In this document: positions 8,639 through 16,004 of the stretch, in pieces
Layout of the letters: each line of letters starts with the position of its first letter
Position numbering within the stretch: position 1 is the stretch's first letter
NCBI RefSeq assembly: GCF_002222635.1
Contig: NZ_CP022415.1
Coordinates: 868,001-932,000, forward strand
Length of the DNA stretch: 64,000 bases
Source: Pseudosulfitobacter pseudonitzschiae
GTDB lineage: Bacteria; Pseudomonadota; Alphaproteobacteria; Rhodobacterales; Rhodobacteraceae
Reading direction: 5' to 3'
Notes under the pieces: model-generated
What the model was told of the DNA's origin: nothing
The model's database searches: none
The model's input: only the letters and a program-made list of their open reading frames with translations
Made by a program: the position numbers and the translations under genes

Positions 8639-10045
8639 ATGGCGTTTTTCAAGAAACTCAAGGACCGTATGTTCAAATCGTCGTCAAGGATTGACGAGGG
8701 ATTGGAAGCAATTGTCGAGGACGGGGGCGAAATCAGCACTTCGGAGCCGGAAGCGCCGCAGCCCGAAGATCCAACGCCTGCGCCCGAACCATCGCCCACG
8801 CCCGAACCCGATCCGGTGCCCGCGCCCCACCCCGAAGAGGTGCCCGAGCCCGATCTGCCGTCGGACCCGATCCCGACACCCGATCCTGAGCCAACGCCGG
8901 AACCCACGCCGATCCCTGGGCCCGAGCCGGATCTGCCACCTGACCCCACACCGGAAATCCCGCAAACGCCCGAACCGCAGCCCGAGCCTGATCCCGTTCC
9001 TGCCCCCGAACCCGATCTGCCACCCGCGCCAGCGCCCGGACCGCGCCCTGCGACGATGGCCGTCGACACCTTGATGGAAACACCCGCCGCCGCGACCGCA
9101 GAAATGCCGCGCGCCGCTGATCCGGGCCAACAAGAGGCCACCAACCAACCCGCCGCGGGCGGGCTTTTGGGCCGTTTGTTCAAACGTACACCCGCAGCAC
9201 AGCCCGTGGTGCGCCGCGTGTTGGACGATGACATGCTGGAACAACTCGAAGAGTTGCTGATCTCGACCGACATGGGCGTCGATACCGCCCTGCGTGTCAC
9301 CGCCAACATGGCCGAGGGGCGCATGGGTCGGAAACTGTCGGTGGGCGAAATCAAGAATCTGATGGCGACCGAGATTGCCCGCATCATGGAACCCGTGGCA
9401 CGGCCTTTGCCGATCTACCCCAAGACGCCGCAGGTGGTGCTGGTGGTGGGGGTCAACGGCTCGGGCAAGACGACGACCATCGGCAAGCTGGCCAGCCAGT
9501 TTCGCGCGGCGGGCAAGAATGTGGTGATCGCGGCCGGTGATACATTCCGTGCCGCTGCGGTCGAGCAGCTTCAGGTCTGGGGCGAACGTGCGGGCGTGCC
9601 GGTGATGACCGCCCCTGAAGGGTCGGACCCCGCCAGCCTTGCTTTTGATGCGATGACCAAGGCGCAGGAAGACGGCGCCGATTTGCTGATGATCGACACC
9701 GCAGGCCGCTTGCAAAACCGTGCAGATCTGATGGAAGAACTGGCCAAGATCGTCCGGGTCATTCGCAAAAAAGACCCCAGTGCGCCGCACAACACGCTGT
9801 TGGTTCTCGACGCAACGACGGGCCAGAACGCGTTGAATCAGGTGAAGATTTTCCAACAAGTCGCTGATGTCTCTGGACTGGTCATGACGAAACTGGACGG
9901 CACCGCCAAAGGGGGGGTACTGGTGGCGCTGGCGGACAAGTTTGGCCTGCCTATCCATGCCATCGGCGTGGGGGAACAAATCGACGATCTGGACGCATTC
10001 GACCCAGACGACTTTGCGCGCGCGCTGACCGGCGCGGATGTCTGA
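8639..10045 (+). CDS. ftsY: Signal recognition particle receptor FtsY
   Basis: 468 residues. The C-terminal half is the NG GTPase domain: P-loop GVNGSGKTTTIGKLA, DTFRAAAVEQL, DTAGRLQNRADLMEEL and TKLDGTAKGG. It docks SRP-ribosome complexes at the inner membrane. The N-terminal A region (about residues 35-138) is a Pro/Glu/Asp tract with the unit PEPDLP recurring; it is acidic and probably unstructured. The start follows a short basic segment (MAFFKKLKDRMFK) suited to membrane contact. Monocistronic in appearance, 180 bases after the NuoE-NuoF-type gene. Confidence 0.96.
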   Translation: MAFFKKLKDRMFKSSSRIDEGLEAIVEDGGEISTSEPEAPQPEDPTPAPEPSPTPEPDPVPAPHPEEVPEPDLPSDPIPTPDPEPTPEPTPIPGPEPDLPPDPTPEIPQTPEPQPEPDPVPAPEPDLPPAPAPGPRPATMAVDTLMETPAAATAEMPRAADPGQQEATNQPAAGGLLGRLFKRTPAAQPVVRRVLDDDMLEQLEELLISTDMGVDTALRVTANMAEGRMGRKLSVGEIKNLMATEIARIMEPVARPLPIYPKTPQVVLVVGVNGSGKTTTIGKLASQFRAAGKNVVIAAGDTFRAAAVEQLQVWGERAGVPVMTAPEGSDPASLAFDAMTKAQEDGADLLMIDTAGRLQNRADLMEELAKIVRVIRKKDPSAPHNTLLVLDATTGQNALNQVKIFQQVADVSGLVMTKLDGTAKGGVLVALADKFGLPIHAIGVGEQIDDLDAFDPDDFARALTGADV

Positions 10046-10252
10046 CAACCATCCAAGATGTTACAATTAAGCACCACGAAACGCCTTGCGGCCTGCGCGA
10101 TTGCGCGTCACTGCATAGCCCATGAAACCTGATCGACAGTCCGGCCCGCACCCTGTGCCTAATTTGGGTCACAAAAATCTTTGCCGGTCGGTCGCAGGCC
10201 GGCGGGCCGCCAACCCGTTGCGCGCGTGCGATTGTCCGGACGGACGCCGCGT

Positions 10253-11155
10253 ATGACCAACTGGCTGGCATCGATCGAGGGTACCGCAGCGGGTCACCAA
10301 CTTGCGCTGGTCCTTGCGCTCAGCGCGGCATTTCTGCACGCGGTCTTTGGTGCGATGCAAAAAGGGCGGCATGACCCGTGGCTGACGCGCGGGGCGATTG
10401 ATGCAAGCTATGGCGTGATGGCGGCCCCCTTTGCGTTGTTTGTCGTGCCTTGGCCCGAGCCGCACATGTGGCTGATTTTTCTGGGCGCTTGGGCAATTCA
10501 CACGGTCTATAAACTGTTGCAGGCGTGGGCCTATACCAAGGGTGCCTATACGGTTGTCTATCCCGTGGTGCGCGGCACCGGTCCGCTGTTTGCGGTGATC
10601 GGCGCCTATTTGATCTTCAACGAGGTGTTCACTTGGGTGCAGTGGATGGGGGTGGGGGTGCTGCTGTGCGGTATCTTCGGGCTGGCCATCTATAATCTGC
10701 GCAACCTGACGGCAGCACGCGAGACGTTGAATATGGCGCTGGGGCTGGCGGTGCTGACAGGGTTGTTTGTGGCGCTTTATACCACATATGATGCTTATGG
10801 CATCCGCGCGACAGAAAACCCGTTTACCTTTTTGGCATGGTTTTTCCTGATTGATGCGCTTGTGATGCCACCGATTGCCTATATCCGCTGGCGGGCGATG
10901 CCGGACCGGCCGACGGTGGCTCCGCTGATGCGGCGCGGTGTGCTGGGCGGGCTTGTGGCCTTCCTCAGTTTTGGTTCTATCATGATGGCGACACGGCTGG
11001 ACAAGGTCGGCGAAGCTGCCGTGTTGCGTGAAACTTCGACGGTGTTTGCAGCCTTTATCGGCTGGCTGGTGCTGAAAGAAACCGTAGGCCCCCGTCGCAT
11101 CGCGCTGATGGCGCTGATTGCTGTGGGTGCCGTGATTGTGGAGATGGGCGGATGA
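10253..11155 (+). CDS. DMT/EamA-type membrane permease
   Basis: 300 residues with about ten hydrophobic helices arranged as two EamA-type halves (for example LVLALSAAFLHAVFGAMQKG and the C-terminal LMALIAVGAVIVEMGG). Such inner-membrane proteins export or import small metabolites; the substrate is unknown. The start at 10253 gives a normal first helix; an in-frame start 24 codons upstream would add an Arg-rich stretch unlike the family. It overlaps the downstream yciB by four bases (ATGA), so the two are co-translated. The 207 bases upstream hold nothing I recognise. Confidence 0.85.
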   Translation: MTNWLASIEGTAAGHQLALVLALSAAFLHAVFGAMQKGRHDPWLTRGAIDASYGVMAAPFALFVVPWPEPHMWLIFLGAWAIHTVYKLLQAWAYTKGAYTVVYPVVRGTGPLFAVIGAYLIFNEVFTWVQWMGVGVLLCGIFGLAIYNLRNLTAARETLNMALGLAVLTGLFVALYTTYDAYGIRATENPFTFLAWFFLIDALVMPPIAYIRWRAMPDRPTVAPLMRRGVLGGLVAFLSFGSIMMATRLDKVGEAAVLRETSTVFAAFIGWLVLKETVGPRRIALMALIAVGAVIVEMGG

Positions 11156-11793
11156 CCAATCAAACCCCCGAGAGTGACAAACGCGAGATTAACCCCTTTT
11201 TGAAATCGGCGCTGGATTTCGGCCCGATCCTTGTCTTTTTTGTTGCTTACCTGCTGCTCAAGGACCACATCTTTACCATCGGCGGGACTGAGTATGACGG
11301 ATTTATCATCGTCACGGCGGCGTTCATTCCACTGCTGATCGCGTCGACCGGTGCGCTGTGGTTTCTGACAGGCAAGGTCAGCCGGATGCAGGTGGCGACA
11401 CTGGTGCTGGTGGTGATTTTTGGCGGGCTGTCGGTCTGGCTGAATGACGATCGTTTCTTCAAAATGAAGCCGACGATGATCTACCTGCTGTTTGGCGGCA
11501 TGTTGGGCTTTGGCCTGCTGCGCGGCGCGTCCTACCTGAAGTATGTGATGGAAGGGATGATGCCCCTGCAAGACACAGGCTGGATGATCCTGACGCGTCG
11601 GCTGATGCTGTTTTTCTTCGGGCTGGCAATCCTGAATGAGGTAATTTGGCGCACGCAAAGCACGGAAATTTGGGTGTATTTCAAGACCTTTGGTCTGTCG
11701 ATTGCGGTTTTCGGCTTTTTCATGAGCCAGAGCAAACTGTTCCAGACCTACGGAATTGAGGACGCAAAAGGCAGCGACACGTCGGACGGCTGA
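11152..11793 (+). CDS. yciB: Inner membrane-spanning protein YciB (IspZ-like septation protein)
   Basis: 213 residues with five to six membrane segments and the family hallmarks: an N-terminal FLKSALDFGPILVFFVAY, then LFGGMLGFGLLRG, TRRLMLFFFGLAILNEVIWR and a short polar tail. YciB/IspZ family members affect cell-envelope synthesis and septation in other bacteria. It is translationally coupled to the preceding permease through an ATGA overlap. Confidence 0.9.
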   Translation: MTNQTPESDKREINPFLKSALDFGPILVFFVAYLLLKDHIFTIGGTEYDGFIIVTAAFIPLLIASTGALWFLTGKVSRMQVATLVLVVIFGGLSVWLNDDRFFKMKPTMIYLLFGGMLGFGLLRGASYLKYVMEGMMPLQDTGWMILTRRLMLFFFGLAILNEVIWRTQSTEIWVYFKTFGLSIAVFGFFMSQSKLFQTYGIEDAKGSDTSDG

Positions 11794-11828
11794 AGCTGGT
11801 CGCGCGTTGCGGGTTATTTGCCTTCGGC

Positions 11829-11854
11829 GGGGATATTTGTTGCCAAAAGAAGCG
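11829..11854 (+). repeat. Intergenic repeat tail, copy D
   Basis: GGGATATTT followed by TGCCAAAAGAAG matches the right end of the repeat copy at 54073-54133 (CGGGATATTATTAGCCAAAAGAAG-like). The left hairpin half is not evident here. It lies between yciB and the convergent hydrolase gene. Confidence 0.45.
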
Positions 11855-11863
11855 GTTGCAGGA

Positions 11864-12748
11864 TCAGGTGGCCGCTTTTTGCCAGCTTGGCAGGGGCAAT
11901 CTCCACCGTGCGGGGGCTGCCGGTGCGGGCGCTTGCAACGATGCCAGTGGGACGCGTGCCGGATCGCGCAGCAGGCGGTTGTAAAACCCAAGCGCGCCAG
12001 GACGGGTATAGCCTGACCAGTGGCAGATGCGCGCGGTGGGCGGTGCGATTTGCGCGCCGAAGCGTTGCAGCCAGTCCAGCGTGCGCGGGCAGTCCAGCCG
12101 CAGCGTGGTTGCATTGACCGCGTGCAGGCGCGCGCCGATCACGCGGTCCTTGCGGCATGGCGGTGAAACCAGACGCTCATACATCAGATCAAAAAGCGCG
12201 TTCTCGCGGCTGGTCACGTTGATCCATTCCAGCGTGGCCCCCGCAGGTGATTGCAACGCAGCATCCGCGGTGCTGTGATAGCTCGCGGGTGCCAACGTCA
12301 GCAGTCGTGTGATGGCGCCGCGTGGCAAAACATGCAAGGCCGCCAGCGCCACCTCGGCGCCCATCGAGTGGGTCATCAGGTGGATGGGCCGGTGCGGGGC
12401 CGCGCGGTGCAGGATACGCAAGATCCGACCCAACTGCCCGCCCGCAGCGCGTGCGCGCCGTGCTGCGCGCCAGACAGGGCCACGTGCGTTCCAGCCAAAT
12501 CCCAGCGCCAGCCCTTCGTCGGGGTCGCCCATGCCGAACCCCATTTGCCGCAACCATGCGCCGTCGCGGCGCAACAATGTGCGGTGCGGGCAATGGGCGG
12601 GCGCGGCGGGGTCGTATTTGTATCCGGGGATCATCACGATAATTGGCCCGGTGCCTTGGGCCGCCCGCAACAGGGCGGGGCGCAGAGGCGCGTGGGTCAG
12701 GTGCAGGCGGGGGCCGTCGGGGGCGGCGTTCACTCTGAGGACGGGCAA
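11864..12748 (-). CDS. Alpha/beta hydrolase
   Basis: About 294 residues of an alpha/beta hydrolase. The nucleophile elbow is THSMGAEVAL (G-x-S-x-G form with His in place of the first Gly), and IVMIPGYKYDP is the oxyanion-side strand. No start codon ATG fits: the chosen start is TTG at 12748, placed six bases after AAGGAG and giving LPVLRVNAAPDGPRL. A GTG at 12733 is the alternative. The substrate is unknown. It is divergent from the riboswitch-metZ unit, so its promoter must lie in 12749-12860. Confidence 0.75.
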   Translation of the reverse strand: MPVLRVNAAPDGPRLHLTHAPLRPALLRAAQGTGPIIVMIPGYKYDPAAPAHCPHRTLLRRDGAWLRQMGFGMGDPDEGLALGFGWNARGPVWRAARRARAAGGQLGRILRILHRAAPHRPIHLMTHSMGAEVALAALHVLPRGAITRLLTLAPASYHSTADAALQSPAGATLEWINVTSRENALFDLMYERLVSPPCRKDRVIGARLHAVNATTLRLDCPRTLDWLQRFGAQIAPPTARICHWSGYTRPGALGFYNRLLRDPARVPLASLQAPAPAAPARWRLPLPSWQKAAT

Positions 12749-12860
12749 GTGCGTCTCCTTGCAACGTTTCTGCGCTGTTCGCCGCAGCACTAGCCAATTT
12801 ATGTAAACTCTACATGACTCCGCCGCACGGTGTTGACGCAGGCGGCGCAAGAGCCTATCG

Positions 12861-12932
12861 GTGTCGCCGTGGCGATTTGTTACCGGATTGCGGGCCACGT
12901 TAAATAATCCCGCTAAAAGGTCAGGATGAAGC
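12861..12932 (+). promoter_or_regulatory. SAM-II riboswitch
   Basis: The core matches the SAM-II consensus of alphaproteobacterial methionine genes: CGCCGTGGCGATTTG, CCGGATTGCGGGCCACG, then TTAAATAATCCCGCTAAAAGG and TCAGGA. The CGTGG arm pairs with CCACG, and GGATT can pair with AATCC, giving the classic H-type pseudoknot. It precedes metZ and should shut the gene down when S-adenosylmethionine is plentiful. A terminator follows directly. Confidence 0.93.
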
Positions 12933-12967
12933 CTCCCTTCGCTTGACCGCGTTTCGGGGGCTTTTTT
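12931..12967 (+). terminator. Rho-independent terminator coupled to the SAM-II riboswitch
   Basis: GCCTCC (12931-12936) pairs with GGGGGC (12956-12961), followed at once by six T (12962-12967). It begins where the aptamer ends and lies 38 bases before the metZ start codon, which suggests transcription attenuation rather than purely translational control. Confidence 0.7.
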
Positions 12968-13004
12968 GTGGCCAGCCCTTTCTTGGCCCGTAAGGATGAA
13001 TGAT

Positions 13005-14183
13005 ATGACCGATTGGAAACCACGCACCCGCGCTGTTCATTCCGGCACACGCCGCAGCCAGTACGGCGAGGTCAGTGAAGCGATTTTTCTGACGCAGGGT
13101 TTTGTCTATGACACAGCTGAAGCCGCGGCGCAGCGGTTCGAGCAGCTGGGCGACGACGAGTTTATTTATGCTCGCTATGGCAACCCCACGGTGGCGATGT
13201 TCGAGGACCGGATTGCGTCGCTGGAAGGGGCCGAGGCGGCTTTTGCCACGGCTTCTGGCATGGCGGCTGTCAGCGGTGCGTTGATGTCGATGCTCAAAGC
13301 GGGTGACCGCGTGGTGTCTGCGCGCGCGCTGTTCGGTTCGTGTCTTTATGTGCTGGAAGAGATTCTTGGCCGCTACGGCGTCGAAATTGTTCTGGTGGAC
13401 GGCACCGATCTGGACGCTTGGGCACGCGCGATCACGCCCGAAACCGATGTGGTGTTCTTTGAAAGCGTGTCGAATCCGACGCTGGAAGTGGTCGACATCG
13501 AAGCCGTGGCGAAACTGGCGCATGCGCAGAATGCCAAGGTTGTGATCGACAACGTCTTTGCCTCGCCGGTCTATAGCCGCGCGTTTGAACAGGGCGCGGA
13601 TGTGGTGGTTTATTCCGCCACCAAACACATCGACGGGCAGGGACGCGCGATGGGGGGCGTGATCCTCGGGTCGGAAGATTACATTCGCAAAACGGTCGAG
13701 CCCTATCTCAAGCACACTGGCCCCGCGCTGTCGCCGTTCAGCGCGTGGATCATGCTGAAAGGTCTGGAAACGCTGGACCTGCGCGTGCGCGCCCAAACTG
13801 CCACAGCCGAGGCGCTGGCCAATGCGCTGACCAGTCATCCCAAACTGGTCCGCACTGTTTATCCCGGTCACCCGTCTCACGCCCAACATGAACTGTGCAT
13901 ACGCCAGATGGGCAAGGGCGGCACATTGATCGCGATTGATCTTGCCGGAGGGCAAGAGGCCGCGTTCCGTTTCCTCAACGCGCTTCAAATCGGTGTGATT
14001 TCGAACAATCTGGGCGATGCCAAGTCGATCCTGACCCATCCGGCCACCACTACACACCAGCGACTGCCGCAAGAGCAGAAAGACCTGTTGGGCATCACAC
14101 CCGGTCTGGTGCGCGTGTCGGTCGGACTGGAAGACGCCGAGGATTTGATCGCCGATATGCTGCAAGCGCTCGATCAGGTCTAA
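13005..14183 (+). CDS. metZ: O-succinylhomoserine sulfhydrylase
   Basis: 392 residues of the Cys/Met-metabolism PLP family: SGMAAVSGAL cofactor loop, VVIDNVFASPVYSRAFEQGADVVVYSATKHIDGQGR with the PLP-binding Lys in SATKHIDG, and a C-terminal RVSVGLEDAEDLIADM. Its length and sequence style fit MetZ, which makes homocysteine from an activated homoserine and sulfide. The upstream SAM-II riboswitch strongly supports a methionine-biosynthesis role. ATG 13005 is chosen, eight bases after AAGGA; two other ATGs (12996, 13000) lie just upstream. A strong terminator follows the stop. Confidence 0.95.
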   Translation: MTDWKPRTRAVHSGTRRSQYGEVSEAIFLTQGFVYDTAEAAAQRFEQLGDDEFIYARYGNPTVAMFEDRIASLEGAEAAFATASGMAAVSGALMSMLKAGDRVVSARALFGSCLYVLEEILGRYGVEIVLVDGTDLDAWARAITPETDVVFFESVSNPTLEVVDIEAVAKLAHAQNAKVVIDNVFASPVYSRAFEQGADVVVYSATKHIDGQGRAMGGVILGSEDYIRKTVEPYLKHTGPALSPFSAWIMLKGLETLDLRVRAQTATAEALANALTSHPKLVRTVYPGHPSHAQHELCIRQMGKGGTLIAIDLAGGQEAAFRFLNALQIGVISNNLGDAKSILTHPATTTHQRLPQEQKDLLGITPGLVRVSVGLEDAEDLIADMLQALDQV

Positions 14184-14197
14184 GCCAAATAAAACAA

Positions 14198-14227
14198 CGC
14201 CCGAAACTGCGGTTTCGGGCGCTTTTG
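14198..14227 (+). terminator. Terminator of metZ
   Basis: CGCCCGAAAC (14198-14207) and GTTTCGGGCG (14212-14221) form a perfect 10-bp stem with a TGCG loop, followed by CTTTTG. Confidence 0.9.
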
Positions 14228-14302
14228 CGCCACCGTTGCCCAAGAAAAATCCTGTCACCGGCGTGATTTATTGTGAAATTTTGAACCGATATTCGCTTTG
14301 GT

Positions 14303-14347
14303 GCGTACCTTTGGCAGATATTGGCAAAAGCCGGTCGCGTACCTATG
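14303..14347 (+). promoter_or_regulatory. Direct repeat GCGTACCT(T/A)TG upstream of folE2
   Basis: GCGTACCTTTG at 14303-14313 recurs as GCGTACCTATG at 14337-14347, 34 bases apart, in the AT-richer 156-base gap before folE2. The spacing of about three helical turns suits a regulator binding one face of the DNA. No known motif is recognised. Confidence 0.35.
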
Positions 14348-14383
14348 TTGGGTGTGGACTGATATACAAAGGGGGGCCACTGC

Positions 14384-15490
14384 ATGAATATTCATACGCC
14401 CGAGTTCCAACAAATACCCGAACGTGATGACGCCAAGGCCGCACTTGATGTGCTGCGTCGCTGGGCGAAATCCGCAACACCCACCGAAATTCTTGAACTG
14501 GACGCCTCTGTCGCGCGGCTGTTGCCCGGCGATTCCGGGTCCAACTATCCGGCTTTTTCGCGCAACTACCCCGAGGAGTTTGTTGTCGACGCAGCCTATA
14601 AGAACACGCTGCCCGACCTGCAAAACGGGCCTTCGAGCCTGATCCGTGGTGCGCATCAGCAAATCCAGCACGTCGGCATATCGAACTTTCGGCTGCCGAT
14701 CCGCTATCGCAGCCGTGATACCGATGCGTCGCTGCTGTTGGAAACCTCTGTGACCGGCACTGTCAGCCTTGAGGCCGAGAAAAAGGGCATCAACATGAGC
14801 CGCATCATGCGCTCGTTCTATGCCCATGCCGACCAGACATTCAGCTTCGAGGTGATCGAGGCGGCGCTGGACGACTATAAAACCGATCTGGAAAGCTTTG
14901 ATGCCCGTATCCAGATGCGATTTTCCTTTCCTATGAAGGTGAAAAGCCTGCGTTCGGGTCTGTCCGGCTATCAGTATTACGATATCGCACTGGAGTTGGT
15001 CGAACAGAACGGGGTGCGCAAAAAGATTGTTCACCTTGATTACGTCTATTCGTCCACGTGCCCCTGTTCGCTGGAACTGAGCGAACACGCCCGTGCCACC
15101 CGTGGCCAGTTGGCCACACCGCACTCGCAACGCTCTGTGGCGCGGATATCGGTGGTGCTGGATTGTGACGCGGGGCCGTTGTGGTTTGAAGACCTGATCG
15201 ACGCCTGCCGTCGCGCGGTTCCGACCGAAACGCAGGTGATGGTCAAACGCGAAGACGAACAGGCCTTTGCCGAACTGAACGCTGCCAACCCGATTTTTGT
15301 TGAAGATGCAGCGCGTCTGTTCTGCGAACAGCTGCTGGCCGATCACCGAGTCGGTGACTTTCGTGTGGTGGCCAGCCATCAAGAAAGCCTGCACAGCCAC
15401 GATGCCGTTTCCGTGCTGACCGAAGGCGATACTTTCGCCGCTGAAAGCATTGATCCGCGACTGTTCCAGTCGCTGTTTCACGTGGGCTAA
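14384..15490 (+). CDS. folE2: GTP cyclohydrolase FolE2
   Basis: 368 residues of the FolE2 (GTP cyclohydrolase IB) family, which converts GTP to dihydroneopterin triphosphate, the first step of folate synthesis. FolE2 typically accepts metals other than zinc. Visible family blocks are LIRGAHQQIQHVGISNF, GINMSRIMRSFY, and the Cys-containing STCPCSLELSEHARATRG active-site segment. It supplies the pathway continued by folB and folP at 29-31 kb. The start follows GGGG-rich sequence (AAAGGGGGGCC) at suitable spacing. At 368 aa it is somewhat longer than many family members. Confidence 0.93.
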   Translation: MNIHTPEFQQIPERDDAKAALDVLRRWAKSATPTEILELDASVARLLPGDSGSNYPAFSRNYPEEFVVDAAYKNTLPDLQNGPSSLIRGAHQQIQHVGISNFRLPIRYRSRDTDASLLLETSVTGTVSLEAEKKGINMSRIMRSFYAHADQTFSFEVIEAALDDYKTDLESFDARIQMRFSFPMKVKSLRSGLSGYQYYDIALELVEQNGVRKKIVHLDYVYSSTCPCSLELSEHARATRGQLATPHSQRSVARISVVLDCDAGPLWFEDLIDACRRAVPTETQVMVKREDEQAFAELNAANPIFVEDAARLFCEQLLADHRVGDFRVVASHQESLHSHDAVSVLTEGDTFAAESIDPRLFQSLFHVG

Positions 15491-15496
15491 AGAGCC

Positions 15497-15540
15497 GCCC
15501 CTTTTGCCGTATGCTGCGATGCAGCGGTGTTAAAAGGGGC
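15497..15540 (+). terminator. Long hairpin downstream of folE2
   Basis: GCCCCTTTT (15497-15505) pairs with AAAAGGGGC (15532-15540), and the internal GCTGC/GCAGC (15513-15517 and 15521-15525) forms a second stem. It begins seven bases after the folE2 stop. No T-run follows the outer stem, so it is a possible terminator or RNA-stabilising structure. The inner palindrome is also the first of the two CTGC-N3-GCAG sites. Confidence 0.45.
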
Positions 15541-15590
15541 GCTACGCTCAATAAATAAGCGAAAGCATATTCGAAATGCTGCAATGCAGC
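15513..15590 (+). promoter_or_regulatory. Pair of PhaR-type sites (CTGC-N3-GCAG)
   Basis: GCTGC-GAT-GCAGC at 15513-15525 and GCTGC-AAT-GCAGC at 15578-15590, 65 bases apart, precede the DUF1127 gene. CTGC-N3/4-GCAG is the kind of site described for the polyhydroxybutyrate regulator PhaR in Paracoccus. The assignment of PhaR here is inference from that resemblance. Confidence 0.55.
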
Positions 15591-15687
15591 TATGCAATAT
15601 CGTCAGTGGTAGGTCAGGTTGGCATACCTATATGATGTGTCATAGGAGAAACGTAATCACTCTCCCAAACCAAAGAGGCACATTATC

Positions 15688-15933
15688 ATGGCTACTCAAA
15701 CCGCCACTCACATTTCTGCAACTCCCGTCGCACAGTTCTTCGCGGGTTTCGGCGCGGCCCTGTCGCGTGGCTTTACCGCCCTGATCGAAGCTGGCCAAAA
15801 ATCGCGCAGCATGGAAGCACGCATGCTGCTGATTGATCGTCTGAACGCAATGTCGGACGCGCAACTGGCCGAGCTGAAAATCGAACGCGAAAACATCCCC
15901 GCGTACGTGTTCCGCGATCTCTACTACGTTTGA
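15688..15933 (+). CDS. DUF1127 small protein
   Basis: 81 residues. The C-terminal half (about 38-77: KSRSMEARMLLIDRLNAMSD...LAELKIERENIP) is a DUF1127 (YjiS-like) domain ending in a typical FRDLYYV. DUF1127 proteins are small, basic and often induced by stress or carbon-state changes in Rhodobacterales, where at least one binds RNA. AGAGG lies nine bases before the ATG. Two CTGC-N3-GCAG palindromes upstream suggest control by PhaR, and a strong hairpin follows 15 bases after the stop. Confidence 0.85.
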   Translation: MATQTATHISATPVAQFFAGFGAALSRGFTALIEAGQKSRSMEARMLLIDRLNAMSDAQLAELKIERENIPAYVFRDLYYV

Positions 15934-15948
15934 TTGCGAATTGATGCT

Positions 15949-16002
15949 GGGCTGCGCCTGAGACTGTCTTGACAGTCGGCGCAGCCCGCGCCAACGCTGG
16001 CG
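15949..16002 (+). terminator. Double hairpin between the DUF1127 gene and trkH
   Basis: GGGCTGCGCC (15949-15958) pairs with GGCGCAGCCC (15978-15987), enclosing GACTGTC/GACAGTC (15962-15968 and 15971-15977): a 17-bp stem with one three-base bulge and a two-base loop. A second stem, CGCCA/TGGCG (15989-15993 and 15998-16002), ends two bases before the trkH ATG. With no T-tract this may be a processing or stability element, or may hide the trkH start, rather than a classical terminator. Confidence 0.6.
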
Positions 16003-16004
16003 AA

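Noticed and set aside
8740-9053. CRISPR-like or tandem DNA repeat in ftsY
   Set aside because: The repetition is at protein level (PEPDLP) with irregular spacing; there are no regular repeats and spacers.
8684-10048. Long minus-strand open frame opposite ftsY
   Set aside because: Compositional shadow of a GC-rich gene; the translation is His/Arg/Gly-rich with no family features, and FtsY on the plus strand is unambiguous.
15513-15590. The two GCTGC...GCAGC copies as only a transcription terminator
   Set aside because: Neither copy is followed by a T-run; the repeated spacing and match to CTGC-N3-GCAG fit operators better.
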